This document shows positions 26,503-34,549 of a stretch of 64,000 nt of DNA, in pieces. Location of the stretch: assembly GCA_964457925.1 (NCBI GenBank), contig CAYWGH010000002.1, forward strand, positions 62,001-126,000. The letters are read 5' to 3'. The translations under genes were made by a program, and so were the position numbers. The notes under the pieces were generated by a model. That model was given only the letters and a program-made list of their open reading frames with translations, had not been told where the DNA came from and ran no database searches. The DNA is from Coneutiohabitans sp964457925 (GTDB taxonomy: Bacteria > Zhuqueibacterota > Zhuqueibacteria > Zhuqueibacterales > Zhuqueibacteraceae). Position 1 is the stretch's first letter. Each line of letters begins with the position of its first letter.

Positions 26503-27858
26503 ATGCTACAACTACAAAACGCTGAGCAAACCTGGACGAAATGCCTATCTGTTATCCGCGACCAAATCCCCGACTCCACCTTCGGCACTTGGTTTGAGAG
26601 TACACGAGGAAAGCAACTCGACGATAGAAATCTCGTGGTACAAATCCCCAACGATTTCGTTTATCAATGGTTGGAAGGCCACTACCACGATCTGGTTCAC
26701 AAAGCTGTTTTTCAAGTGTTGGGAGATGACTACAAAGTTACCTATCACATTGTCGAAACACCTCCCGAAGAAATCGACAGCACGGCGCCTGAAAAATTTT
26801 CCGCGCCGAGCGCCCGTTTGACCCACGATCCTGCCAGTCAGATCAGCCCGCATTATAAATTCATCAATTTTGTTGAAGGTTCGAGCAATCAATTTGCCAA
26901 AGCCGCGGCTGTGGCTGTCGCCGAAGCTCCTGGAAAAACCTCTTTCAATCCCTTGGTGGTTTATGGCGGCGTGGGACTGGGCAAAACGCATTTGATTCAG
27001 GCGATCGGCAATCTCTCGCTCGAAAATACCATGGTCAGCCGCGCGCTATACGTTTCCAGCGAACGCTTCACCAATGAGTTCATCAACTCGATTCAAAACA
27101 ACAAGACCACGGAATTCAGCTCGAATTATCGTAACGTCGATTTGCTGATCGTCGATGACATTCAATTTTTCATGAACAAAGAGCGCACGCAGGAAGAATT
27201 TTTTCATACGTTCAATGCGCTTTATCAAAAGGGCAAGCAGATCGTGCTGTCCTCCGACCGGCCGCCCAAAGAAATTTCCGGAATTGAAGACCGCCTACTA
27301 TCCCGTTTTCAATGGGGCCTGGTGGTTGATATTCAACCTCCGGATTTGGAAACGCGCATCGCCATTTTGCAGCGCAAAGCGGAAGAGAACGGCATTGATT
27401 TGCCCGGCGACGTCATTCAATTGATCGCACACAACATTACCAGCAACATCCGAGAGCTGGAAGGCTCGTTGATCCGCCTGCTGGCGTTCGCCTCGGTGAA
27501 CAAGCATGATATTACCCTGAATCTCGCCAAGCATGTTCTCAAAGATTTGTTCATTCAAAAATTGCGCAATCTCACGGTTGAAGATATTCAAAAAGAAGTA
27601 TGCGATTATTATAAAATGCCGGATGACATGATGCGCGCCAAAACCCGCAAAAAGGAAGTGGCGCTCGCCCGGCAAATTGCGATGTATCTGGCCAAGAAAC
27701 TGACCAAACACTCGCTCAAAACCATCGGCCTGCACTTCGGCGGACGCGACCACACCACGGTAATTCATGCCATTGACGCGATCGAGAAGCTGATGGAAAC
27801 GGATATGCAGGTCAAATCGGAGGTGGAAGTATTGAGGCAACGTTTGAGCGTGACTTAA
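26503..27858 (+). CDS. dnaA: Chromosomal replication initiator DnaA
   Basis: AAA+ initiator of 451 residues that binds oriC and opens it. Domain I begins at NAEQTWTKCLSVIRDQI. The AAA+ domain shows Walker A (GGVGLGKTHLIQAIGN), Walker B (VDLLIVDDIQFF) and sensor SSDRPPKEI. Domain IV carries the DnaA signature for the box, AKKLTKHSLKTIGLHFGGRDHTTVIHA in part. ATG 26503 gives the conserved N-terminus; an upstream TTG frame is not needed. The stop codon is overlapped by a repeat element. Confidence 0.98.
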   Translation: MLQLQNAEQTWTKCLSVIRDQIPDSTFGTWFESTRGKQLDDRNLVVQIPNDFVYQWLEGHYHDLVHKAVFQVLGDDYKVTYHIVETPPEEIDSTAPEKFSAPSARLTHDPASQISPHYKFINFVEGSSNQFAKAAAVAVAEAPGKTSFNPLVVYGGVGLGKTHLIQAIGNLSLENTMVSRALYVSSERFTNEFINSIQNNKTTEFSSNYRNVDLLIVDDIQFFMNKERTQEEFFHTFNALYQKGKQIVLSSDRPPKEISGIEDRLLSRFQWGLVVDIQPPDLETRIAILQRKAEENGIDLPGDVIQLIAHNITSNIRELEGSLIRLLAFASVNKHDITLNLAKHVLKDLFIQKLRNLTVEDIQKEVCDYYKMPDDMMRAKTRKKEVALARQIAMYLAKKLTKHSLKTIGLHFGGRDHTTVIHAIDAIEKLMETDMQVKSEVEVLRQRLSVT

Positions 27859-27974
27859 TTTGACTATGTCACATTCCAAAAACCACTACAGAGTCGCGGA
27901 GTTCGCAGAATAAAATTGCATGAGTTCATCGCGAACGCTGCTGATCCGCGGTGAATCTGACATAGTCAAGTTAA
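27855..27974. repeat. TTAA-ended 120-bp palindromic element, copy B
   Basis: Copy in inverted orientation: starts TTAATTTGACTATGTCACAT, ends TGACATAGTCAAGTTAA. Its first bases supply the TAA stop of dnaA (27856-27858). The remaining gap to dnaN (to 28524) also holds a GTCATTGGGAAG / CTTCTCAATGAC palindrome at 28021-28062 and one DnaA-box-like site. Confidence 0.85.
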
Positions 27975-28524
27975 TTTTCTATCCCAATTGCCCTCTCGAC
28001 GATCTGAAAACCTGCCTCGACTGTCATTGGGAAGTCCCGTGTTGCAGAGCTTCTCAATGACATTTCAAGGAGGGATAAATCTTACACCGCAGAGTCCACC
28101 AATTCTAAAATCTCTTCGGCCTCATTCACACAATTTCATATCATGAGAACCGGGGCTAAATGTGACTCGTTTTCAGCAACAACTACTAATGGTATGCAGT
28201 TGTGCGAAGGACACATCTGAATAACTCTGTTGAAAAGTTGTTGATTGTGGTGAGTAATATGTTTGTAAGCATCGTTTTTAAAAATAAAAATAAACTCTTT
28301 TTAGATGCCAACAAGTTGTCCCCAGCAAATTAAGAATCACTGTCGCTGTTTCCGTCATGCAAAGCGTGACGTAACTGCGACGCTGTCAGTAAGATAGAGA
28401 ATGCCTCAATCAAACATATCCACATATTCACCGCCCCTACTAGGGACTAAAACAGAATACAACTTGATATTAAAATGAAAAAAACTTACTTTGAACCGGA
28501 CATAAATAACTTCAGGTCAGAACA

Positions 28525-29640
28525 ATGAAATTTGTCATTTCTCAAAGCCTCCTGCATCAAGCGCTCCAGCGCATGATCTCGATCATTCCTCTCAAAACCA
28601 CAATTCCAATTTTAACCAACATTCTGTTTGATCTGCGCGGCAATCGCTTGCAGCTCACCGGAACCGATCTCGAAGTTTCGATCATCACCGGGATCGACGT
28701 TGCCGGCGAAGAAGACGGCTCCGCGGCATTTCCGGCCAAGCGCTTGTTCGATCTCGTGCGCGAGCTGCCGGATATTCCCCTGCGCCTGGAAGCCGAAGCG
28801 AATAACCGGCTTACCATCAAAACCGAAAAAGGCAATTACAAAATTGCCGGCGAGTCGAGCGATGAATACCCGCATATTTCGACGGAAAAGCAAACCACGC
28901 AATTTTCCTATCGCGCCAGCCGCTTCATGAACACTGTGGAAAAAGTCATTTTTGCGGTTAGTTCCGATGAGCTGCGCACCACCTTGATGGGGGTGCTGCT
29001 TGAAATCCGCAAAGATGAACTGCGTTTGGTTGCCACCGACGGCCACCGCCTGGTGAAAGTGCGGGATACGAAATTTGCCTTTGACGGCGCGCCGAATCAA
29101 GTTGTCATTCCGGTGAAAGCCCTGCATCTGCTCGGCCGCAACATGAGCGATGGCGATGACATGACCATCGGCATGAGCCAGGAACACATCACGTTTCTGC
29201 TGGGGCAAACCACCATTTATTCGAAGCTCATCAGCGGACACTATCCCGCTTACGAACGCGTGATCCCCACCTCCAATCCTTTGACCATGACGGTCGATCG
29301 CGAGTTGCTGGGCGCAACGGTGCGCCGGTCGAGCATTTTCGCCAATCAACACACCCGGCAAATCAAATGGACGCTGGAGCCGGGCAGTCTCACCATACAT
29401 GCGCAGGACGCTGAAATGAGCGGCGATTCCCAGGAAACCATTCCAGTGGAATATGCCGGCGACCCAATGGACATCGGCTACAACGCCAATTACGTGCTGG
29501 AGATTCTGCGCCACCTGGACACGGAAAATATTCTGTTCAAATTGAAAGACGGCGCCAGCGCCGCCATCATTGAACCGGTGCCGCAGCCGGAGGATTTGGA
29601 AGTGATGATGCTGCTCATGCCGATTCGCATCAACGAGTAA
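28525..29640 (+). CDS. dnaN: DNA polymerase III beta sliding clamp
   Basis: Processivity clamp of 371 residues with three repeated clamp domains: MKFVISQSLLHQALQRMISI, the middle GVLLEIRKDELRLVATDGHR and the C-terminal end VMMLLMPIRI. Length and motifs are normal. It lies 666 bases after dnaA and is followed by a hairpin before recF. Confidence 0.98.
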   Translation: MKFVISQSLLHQALQRMISIIPLKTTIPILTNILFDLRGNRLQLTGTDLEVSIITGIDVAGEEDGSAAFPAKRLFDLVRELPDIPLRLEAEANNRLTIKTEKGNYKIAGESSDEYPHISTEKQTTQFSYRASRFMNTVEKVIFAVSSDELRTTLMGVLLEIRKDELRLVATDGHRLVKVRDTKFAFDGAPNQVVIPVKALHLLGRNMSDGDDMTIGMSQEHITFLLGQTTIYSKLISGHYPAYERVIPTSNPLTMTVDRELLGATVRRSSIFANQHTRQIKWTLEPGSLTIHAQDAEMSGDSQETIPVEYAGDPMDIGYNANYVLEILRHLDTENILFKLKDGASAAIIEPVPQPEDLEVMMLLMPIRINE

Positions 29641-29670
29641 AGATTTTGATTTATGAAATACAAATCCAAC

Positions 29671-29735
29671 AGCTAGAAACAACCCAACGAATAAAAAGTC
29701 ATCGGTTGGGTCGTTTCTAGTTGTTGTGCTTTTTC
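29671..29735 (+). terminator. Hairpin between dnaN and recF
   Basis: CTAGAAACAACCCAACGA (29673-29690) pairs with TCGGTTGGGTCGTTTCTAG (29702-29720) with one bulge and one G-T pair. A T-rich tract (GCTTTTTCC) follows. It looks like an intrinsic terminator or attenuator after dnaN. Confidence 0.65.
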
Positions 29736-29828
29736 CATCAAACTTTCCCACCGCTGAAAAGTTGAAGCAAAAGCGTTGCAAACAATTCGTGTTTCATCCG
29801 CGCCAATCAGTGTCTAAAATCGACAAAC

Positions 29829-30917
29829 ATGATCCTGCGCAAGCTCAGCCTGCGAAACTTTCGCAACTATGACAGCCTGGATCTGGAATTTTCCGCGTCC
29901 GCCAATTTCATCTGCGGCAACAACGGCCAGGGCAAAAGCAACTTTCTCGAAGCCATTCACCTGCTGGCAGTGACGCGCAGTTTCCGACCGTGCAGCGATC
30001 GCGATCTGCTCAAATTCGATCATGATCGTTTTGAAATCTCCGGAGAGTTTTTGGACGAGGCCCAAATTCGGCGTCACGTCAACGTGTGCTACAGCAACGA
30101 GAGCGGCAAGGAAATCAGCCTCGACCGCAAGCGTCTCACCAGCGCTGCGGCGTTGATCGGCGTGATTCCAGTGGTGCACTTTTCGCCGGAGAGCCATCGC
30201 ATCACCAGCGGGCCGCCGGCCGAGCGCCGGCGTTTTGTGGACATGCTGCTCTGTCAAAGCTCGCCGGCTTATTTAACGGATTGGCAGGAATACCAGCGCA
30301 GCCTCAAACAGCGCAACGCCCTGCTCAGCCAGAACGCCTCGGCCAAAACGCTCGCGGCGTGGAGCGAGGCTCTGGCCAATTACGGCTGCAAAATTATCGC
30401 AGCGCGCCGGCGTTTTGTGGAAACCTTTGCGCCACTGGTACTGCAGGCCTATCGCGACATTGCCACGCCCTCTTATTCCCTTCAATTGACTTATCAAAGC
30501 CAGCTCGCTGCCGGCGAGTTGACTCCGGAAAATTACCTCACCTTGTTAGCCGCTGCCCAGACAACGGAAATGCGCCGCAAACAAACGCAAGTCGGCCCGC
30601 ACCGCGACGATTTTGTATTTGTGATCGACGGCCGCGAGCTGCGGCGTTTCGGCTCGCGCGGCGAGCACAAATCCACGCTGTTGGCCTTGAAAATGGCGGA
30701 AGCGACTTATTTCAAGGACAAGTCCGCCAACACGCCCATTATTTTGCTGGATGATTTGCAATCGGAATTGGATGTCATGCGCCTGGCCGCGGCGCTGCGG
30801 CATTTTCAGCAGTTTGGGCAGTTGTTTGTCACTGCACTGTCACCGGTGGTGCAAGGCATGAGCGCCAGTGCGGCGTGCTACGAAGTGGTTGCTGGGAAGG
30901 TAAAGAGAGTAAATTGA
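29829..30917 (+). CDS. recF: DNA replication and repair protein RecF
   Basis: SMC-like ATPase of 362 residues that helps load RecA at gaps. LRNFRNYDSLDLEF opens the ATPase head, Walker A is GNNGQGKSNFLEAIH, the signature region is GSRGEHKSTLLALKMAEA and Walker B is PIILLDDLQSELD. Typical length. The order dnaA-dnaN-recF is the classical origin cluster; gyrB is not next to it. Confidence 0.97.
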   Translation: MILRKLSLRNFRNYDSLDLEFSASANFICGNNGQGKSNFLEAIHLLAVTRSFRPCSDRDLLKFDHDRFEISGEFLDEAQIRRHVNVCYSNESGKEISLDRKRLTSAAALIGVIPVVHFSPESHRITSGPPAERRRFVDMLLCQSSPAYLTDWQEYQRSLKQRNALLSQNASAKTLAAWSEALANYGCKIIAARRRFVETFAPLVLQAYRDIATPSYSLQLTYQSQLAAGELTPENYLTLLAAAQTTEMRRKQTQVGPHRDDFVFVIDGRELRRFGSRGEHKSTLLALKMAEATYFKDKSANTPIILLDDLQSELDVMRLAAALRHFQQFGQLFVTALSPVVQGMSASAACYEVVAGKVKRVN

Positions 30918-31029
30918 TTGATTCGAAGCGAAAACGGGGCAGATGCCGGGCCGCTCGAAAAAATACTCCTGAGTCAGATTCGGAGCAGGTTGAAAAACAT
31001 GCCCCAACCTGAATTATTCATAAAGATTC

Positions 31030-31098
31030 AACCATGAAGATATACAGACGCAAAGAACAAAAGCTTAATAAGCTTTGTGTCATAATGTCTTCAGGGTT
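31030..31098. repeat. Degenerate palindrome ending AACC(A/C)TGAAGA
   Basis: AACCATGAAGA at 31030-31040 is matched by TCTTCAGGGTT at 31088-31098, with AAGCTTAATAAGCTT at the centre. Related in form to the palindrome at 35945. It precedes element copy C. Confidence 0.5.
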
Positions 31099-31110
31099 GA
31101 GAGAGGTTTT

Positions 31111-31231
31111 TTGACTTGACTCTGTTAGATTCACCGCTGAGAGGCAGAGTTCGCTGGGAATTCCAATAAATCTTACTCTGCGATCTCCGCGCCACTAACG
31201 TGATTTTTGGAATGAGACATTGTCAAGTTAA
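31111..31231. repeat. TTAA-ended 120-bp palindromic element, copy C
   Basis: Begins TTGACTTGACTCTGTTAGAT and ends GACATTGTCAAGTTAA; same orientation and internal sequence as copies A, D and E. The following bases to 31611 contain a short GC-rich frame (31261-31428) that resembles no family I know. Confidence 0.82.
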
Positions 31232-31611
31232 AATTGTGTTGGTGCTCCAACACCATCAGACATGAGAGGCGGCATCCGGCAGTTCACTCCAAGGATGATG
31301 ACCCCTGGGCGGCGCGCGCCGAATGGCGCCTGTCCTCGGAGCGAATCGCAAAAAATCCGGACGGGCTTGATTTGCCGGCGCTTCTCGATCGGATCGTGAT
31401 CAACGAAATGATGCGCCGGCAAGTTTGAGCAAGCGCGCGGTATTTGCTATTCTGAAAACGCCGTTCCATCTTATCTTGCACAGCCGTTCGGCTTTTGTCA
31501 ATATTGGGGGCGAATTATACGTGTTAGCCTCGTGCAAGGATAGATGCTCGAACATACGAAACGGATATATGCGTGAACCTTGCATGACAAGCATGAAAGG
31601 AGGGTTTTACA

Positions 31612-32325
31612 ATGAATGAAATTCTGGTAGAAAGCATCAGACAGAATATGGAACGTAAAACCACTGAAGAATTGTTTGAAACTTGGAAGGAAGCTATTAA
31701 AGAACACAGGTCAGAGGAAACAATTGAAGCAATTCAAAGGGTTTTGACAGCGAGAGGGGAAAAACTTCCGTCTCGAACATTGATGGCGACAAGCACGAAG
31801 ATCACCATAGGAAGTATCATATCATTCAGTGTAGTGCTTGTGCTTTGGGCACTCATCAATGAACAAATGGACATCGGTTTGCTACCAATACTATTGTTTA
31901 TTGTACTAGCGTCCATAATAGTTGGTAATCTATGGCATTTGGGTCAAGCATTGGGCGGTAATTCCCAAATGAGATTGGATTATCTTAACTCACTTCGCAG
32001 CAAAAGATTTTTGTTCTGGTTTATTTTTCTTAACATTTGGCCCCTGGGTTTGGCGCTGCTTGGCCGATTACAAATTCCCTATGTTTCAGGAGTGGCGTCA
32101 TCTCTTGCCTTCCTTGCCATTCTTTTTTGGATAAATATTCCAGGCATACCCTTAGCCATGCTTGGCGTGTTTCGTGCAGAAGAATTTGGTGCTCTTCCTG
32201 GTCCCTTCGGCTATGTCATCATCGTATTGTTCTGGACCTTGGTTGCTTATGCCATCACCAGATTCTTTGAAAGGATCTCAACTCGTGACACGGAAAGATC
32301 AAAACTCAAGCGTGGCCCGTTGTGA
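31612..32325 (+). CDS. Hypothetical membrane protein
   Basis: Protein of 237 residues. The first 60 residues are charged and helical (TTEELFETWKEAIKEHRSEE). About four or five transmembrane helices follow (IGSIISFSVVLVLWALI; LLPILLFIVLASIIVGNLW; FWFIFLNIWPLGLALLG; SLAFLAILFWINIPGIPLA; FGYVIIVLFWTLVAYAI), and a basic tail. The helical head resembles a short segment sometimes found in cytosolic-then-membrane proteins of unknown role. GGAGG lies ten bases before ATG 31612. The gene is AT-richer than dnaN or recF and could be acquired. Confidence 0.75.
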   Translation: MNEILVESIRQNMERKTTEELFETWKEAIKEHRSEETIEAIQRVLTARGEKLPSRTLMATSTKITIGSIISFSVVLVLWALINEQMDIGLLPILLFIVLASIIVGNLWHLGQALGGNSQMRLDYLNSLRSKRFLFWFIFLNIWPLGLALLGRLQIPYVSGVASSLAFLAILFWINIPGIPLAMLGVFRAEEFGALPGPFGYVIIVLFWTLVAYAITRFFERISTRDTERSKLKRGPL

Positions 32326-32409
32326 TATCTTTCAATTATCGGATGGGCGGCTTGTTGAGATCACTTCGTGCGTCATTAAGTTGACCAAACCCTCAGAAAG
32401 GAATTAAAG

Positions 32410-32796
32410 ATGAAACGAGTTACTGGCATTGGCGGCATCTTCTTCAAGGCGAGAGACCCAAAGGTTCTGGCCGAATGGTACCGAGTCCACTTGGGCATCA
32501 ATATCGAAGAATGGGGCGGCGCCGCGTTTCACTGGGCCTCTCCCGACAACCCGGCCGGCGTCGGAACTACCGTGTGGAGTCCGTTCAAGGCCGACTCGAG
32601 TTATTTTGAACCGAGTCAAGCGCCTTTCATGGTCAACTATCGGGTCGCCGATCTGCACGCTTTGCTTGCTGCTCTGCGAAGCGAAGGTTGTAACGTCGTT
32701 GATAAGGTCGAGGAGTCGGAGTTCGGTAAGTTCGGCTGGGTCATTGACCCGGAGGGTAACAAGCTCGAGCTTTGGCAACCACCAGCGGGCCAGTGA
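32410..32796 (+). CDS. VOC (glyoxalase/bleomycin-resistance) superfamily protein
   Basis: Single VOC domain of 128 residues: IGGIFFKARDPKVLAEWYRV, the second beta-alpha-beta unit from FMVNYRVADLHALL, and the closing FGWVIDPEGNKLELWQP with its metal-ligand Glu. Such proteins form dimers and bind metals or act as dioxygenases, isomerases or drug binders. The substrate is not evident. A ribosome site (AAAGG) precedes it and a DUF1801 gene follows at 15 bases. Confidence 0.88.
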   Translation: MKRVTGIGGIFFKARDPKVLAEWYRVHLGINIEEWGGAAFHWASPDNPAGVGTTVWSPFKADSSYFEPSQAPFMVNYRVADLHALLAALRSEGCNVVDKVEESEFGKFGWVIDPEGNKLELWQPPAGQ

Positions 32797-32811
32797 TCAC
32801 AAGGAGCTTCA

Positions 32812-33201
32812 ATGCACCCCGACACTGTTCAATATAACAAGTCACTGGCTCCGGCGGATCAAAAGATTTGCGATCTGCTTGCCAAAACCATCGATCAAAT
32901 TCTGCCGGAGGCGGAAAATAAAATATGGCACGCGCATCCCGTCTGGTTTCTGGAGGGAAATCCGGTTGTCGGTTATAGTAAGCTAAAATTGTGCATCCGC
33001 CTGCTCTTTTGGAGCGGCCAGTCCTTTGAAGAAGATGAACTGCAGGGCGAAGGCAGCTTCAAAGCCGCAGAAGCGCGTTACACAGCCGCGAGCCAAATCA
33101 AGCTCAAGACGCTCAAGCGTTGGCTCAAGAAAGCTCGAGACATTCAATGGGACTATAAGAGTATCGTGCGTCGCAAAGGCAAGCTTGTGCGTTTGAAATG
33201 A
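32812..33201 (+). CDS. DUF1801 (YdhG-like) protein
   Basis: Protein of 129 residues with the fold of the YdhG/frataxin-like group: YNKSLAPADQKICDLLAKTI, KIWHAHPVWFLEGNPVVGY and LCIRLLFWSGQSFEEDEL. Function not established. GGAG is seven bases before the ATG. Part of a short run with the VOC gene and a broken DUF4256 gene. Confidence 0.82.
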   Translation: MHPDTVQYNKSLAPADQKICDLLAKTIDQILPEAENKIWHAHPVWFLEGNPVVGYSKLKLCIRLLFWSGQSFEEDELQGEGSFKAAEARYTAASQIKLKTLKRWLKKARDIQWDYKSIVRRKGKLVRLK

Positions 33202-33226
33202 GACAAAGCTGAAAGGCAATAGAAAA

Positions 33227-33544
33227 ATGTCCACAGTAAAGGACCTGAAAATAAAACAGCGCGAAGAGTTACTCACTGCATGGCAAGTCCGTTTTGAAAA
33301 GAACATGAGCCGCCATAAAGGCCGGGAATGGGCTAAGTGTAGGCAAGCAGAAAGCAAATCCTGAAAGACTGAGGTCGCTCAGTGAAATGGAAAAAACAGG
33401 CGGGGAACCGGATGTTGAGGGTTGTAATGAAAAGACGGCGGCGTGCTCTTTTGTGATCGCCGCTACAACACGGTCTTCGTGTATCACAACGGCGCGGAAT
33501 CTTACTATGTCGCCAGGTGATGCCGTGGCGCGCTAAGGGTCTAA
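33227..33544 (+). pseudogene. Broken DUF4256 gene
   Basis: The start reads MSTVKDLKIKQREELLTAWQ and RFEKNMSRHKGREWAK, as in DUF4256. A frameshift follows; the next frame continues NPERLRSLSEMEKTGGEPDV. A large central part is missing. In another frame the C-terminus GVLFCDRRYNTVFVYHNGAE SYYVAR is present, then a TGA where a Gly codon is expected, and RGALRV before the true end at 33544. Family length is about 190 residues; about 105 codons remain. The intact ROK gene begins at the next base. Confidence 0.8.
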
Positions 33545-34519
33545 ATGCAAACAATCATTGGTCTCGATATCGGCGGCACAAAAACGGCGGTGGTTGAAGG
33601 AACAGCCGAAGCGAAGATTTTGCAGCGCTATGAATTTCCCACCGAGGCGCATCGCCCGTTCGCTGAAATTTTTCCCCGGCTTGCCCAATTGATCGATCAA
33701 ACGATTTCCGCCGCCGTTGGCTCAGGCCGGCGGCCGGTTGCGCTCAGCGTTTCCATTGGCGGACCGCTGCGCATACAAGAAGGCCTCTTGCTCAATCCCA
33801 CTCACTTGCCCGGCTGGCATGGCGTTCATCTGCGAAAAACATTGTCCGAGCAATATCCGCAGCTTCCGGTATTTATCGAGCATGATGGCAACGCGGGTGC
33901 CTTGGCGGAGTTCCATTTTGGCGTGGGCCGCGGCCGCACGAATTTGCGCGATCTGATATTTTTGACCTTTGGCACAGGTATCGGCGCAGGATTGATCATC
34001 AATAGTCAAATCGTGCACGGCGCCAGCGATACCGCCGGCGAAATTGGACATCTGCGCCTGGCGCCCGATGGTCCGCTCTTGTACGGCAAGCGGGGTTCGT
34101 GGGAGGGTTTCTCCTCCGGCAAGGGTCTGGTGAAACTGGCCGCGCAAATGTTTCCCCGGCGTTGGACTGATGAAACGCCAATCCGCGATCTCGTGAATGC
34201 CATGCTGGCTGATGATGAGGAGGCCATGAAAGTGGCGACGGAAGCCGGCGCCTGGCTGGGACGCGGGTTAGCGATACTGGTTGATATACTCAATCCCCAA
34301 ATCATCGTTTTAGGCTCATTAGCGGTTGCGCTGGGTGAGAGGGTTTTGGAACCGGCGCGCCGGGCCTTGCGGGATGAAGCATTGCCGCAAGCGGTTGCGG
34401 CCTGTGAAATACTGCCCGCGGCGCTGGGTTCAAACATTGGCGATGTGGCGGCATTGATGGCGGCGTTGACGTCGCCAGAAATATCCATACCCTCGCCCAC
34501 TCATTTTATCAATCCGTGA
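33545..34519 (+). CDS. ROK-family sugar kinase without the usual zinc motif
   Basis: Protein of 324 residues. The ATP-binding GLDIGGTKTAVVEG, the catalytic-loop EHDGNAGALAEFHFG and the GTGIGAGLIINSQIVHGA and TAGEIGHLRL motifs are all there. The usual zinc-binding CxCGxxGCxE is replaced by LLYGKRGSWEGFSSG, lacking all three Cys. It is probably a glucokinase-like or other hexose kinase, though the loss of zinc ligands sets it apart. Starts directly after the remnant of DUF4256. A weak ribosome site. Confidence 0.86.
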   Translation: MQTIIGLDIGGTKTAVVEGTAEAKILQRYEFPTEAHRPFAEIFPRLAQLIDQTISAAVGSGRRPVALSVSIGGPLRIQEGLLLNPTHLPGWHGVHLRKTLSEQYPQLPVFIEHDGNAGALAEFHFGVGRGRTNLRDLIFLTFGTGIGAGLIINSQIVHGASDTAGEIGHLRLAPDGPLLYGKRGSWEGFSSGKGLVKLAAQMFPRRWTDETPIRDLVNAMLADDEEAMKVATEAGAWLGRGLAILVDILNPQIIVLGSLAVALGERVLEPARRALRDEALPQAVAACEILPAALGSNIGDVAALMAALTSPEISIPSPTHFINP

Positions 34520-34549
34520 ATTACCGCAAGTGATCGCCAAGGAGATTTA

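Noticed and set aside
31234..31428. GC-rich 64-codon frame (RLSSERIAKNPDGLDLPALL) after recF
   Set aside because: No ribosome site, no recognisable family, follows a repeat; possibly a gene scrap but not supportable.
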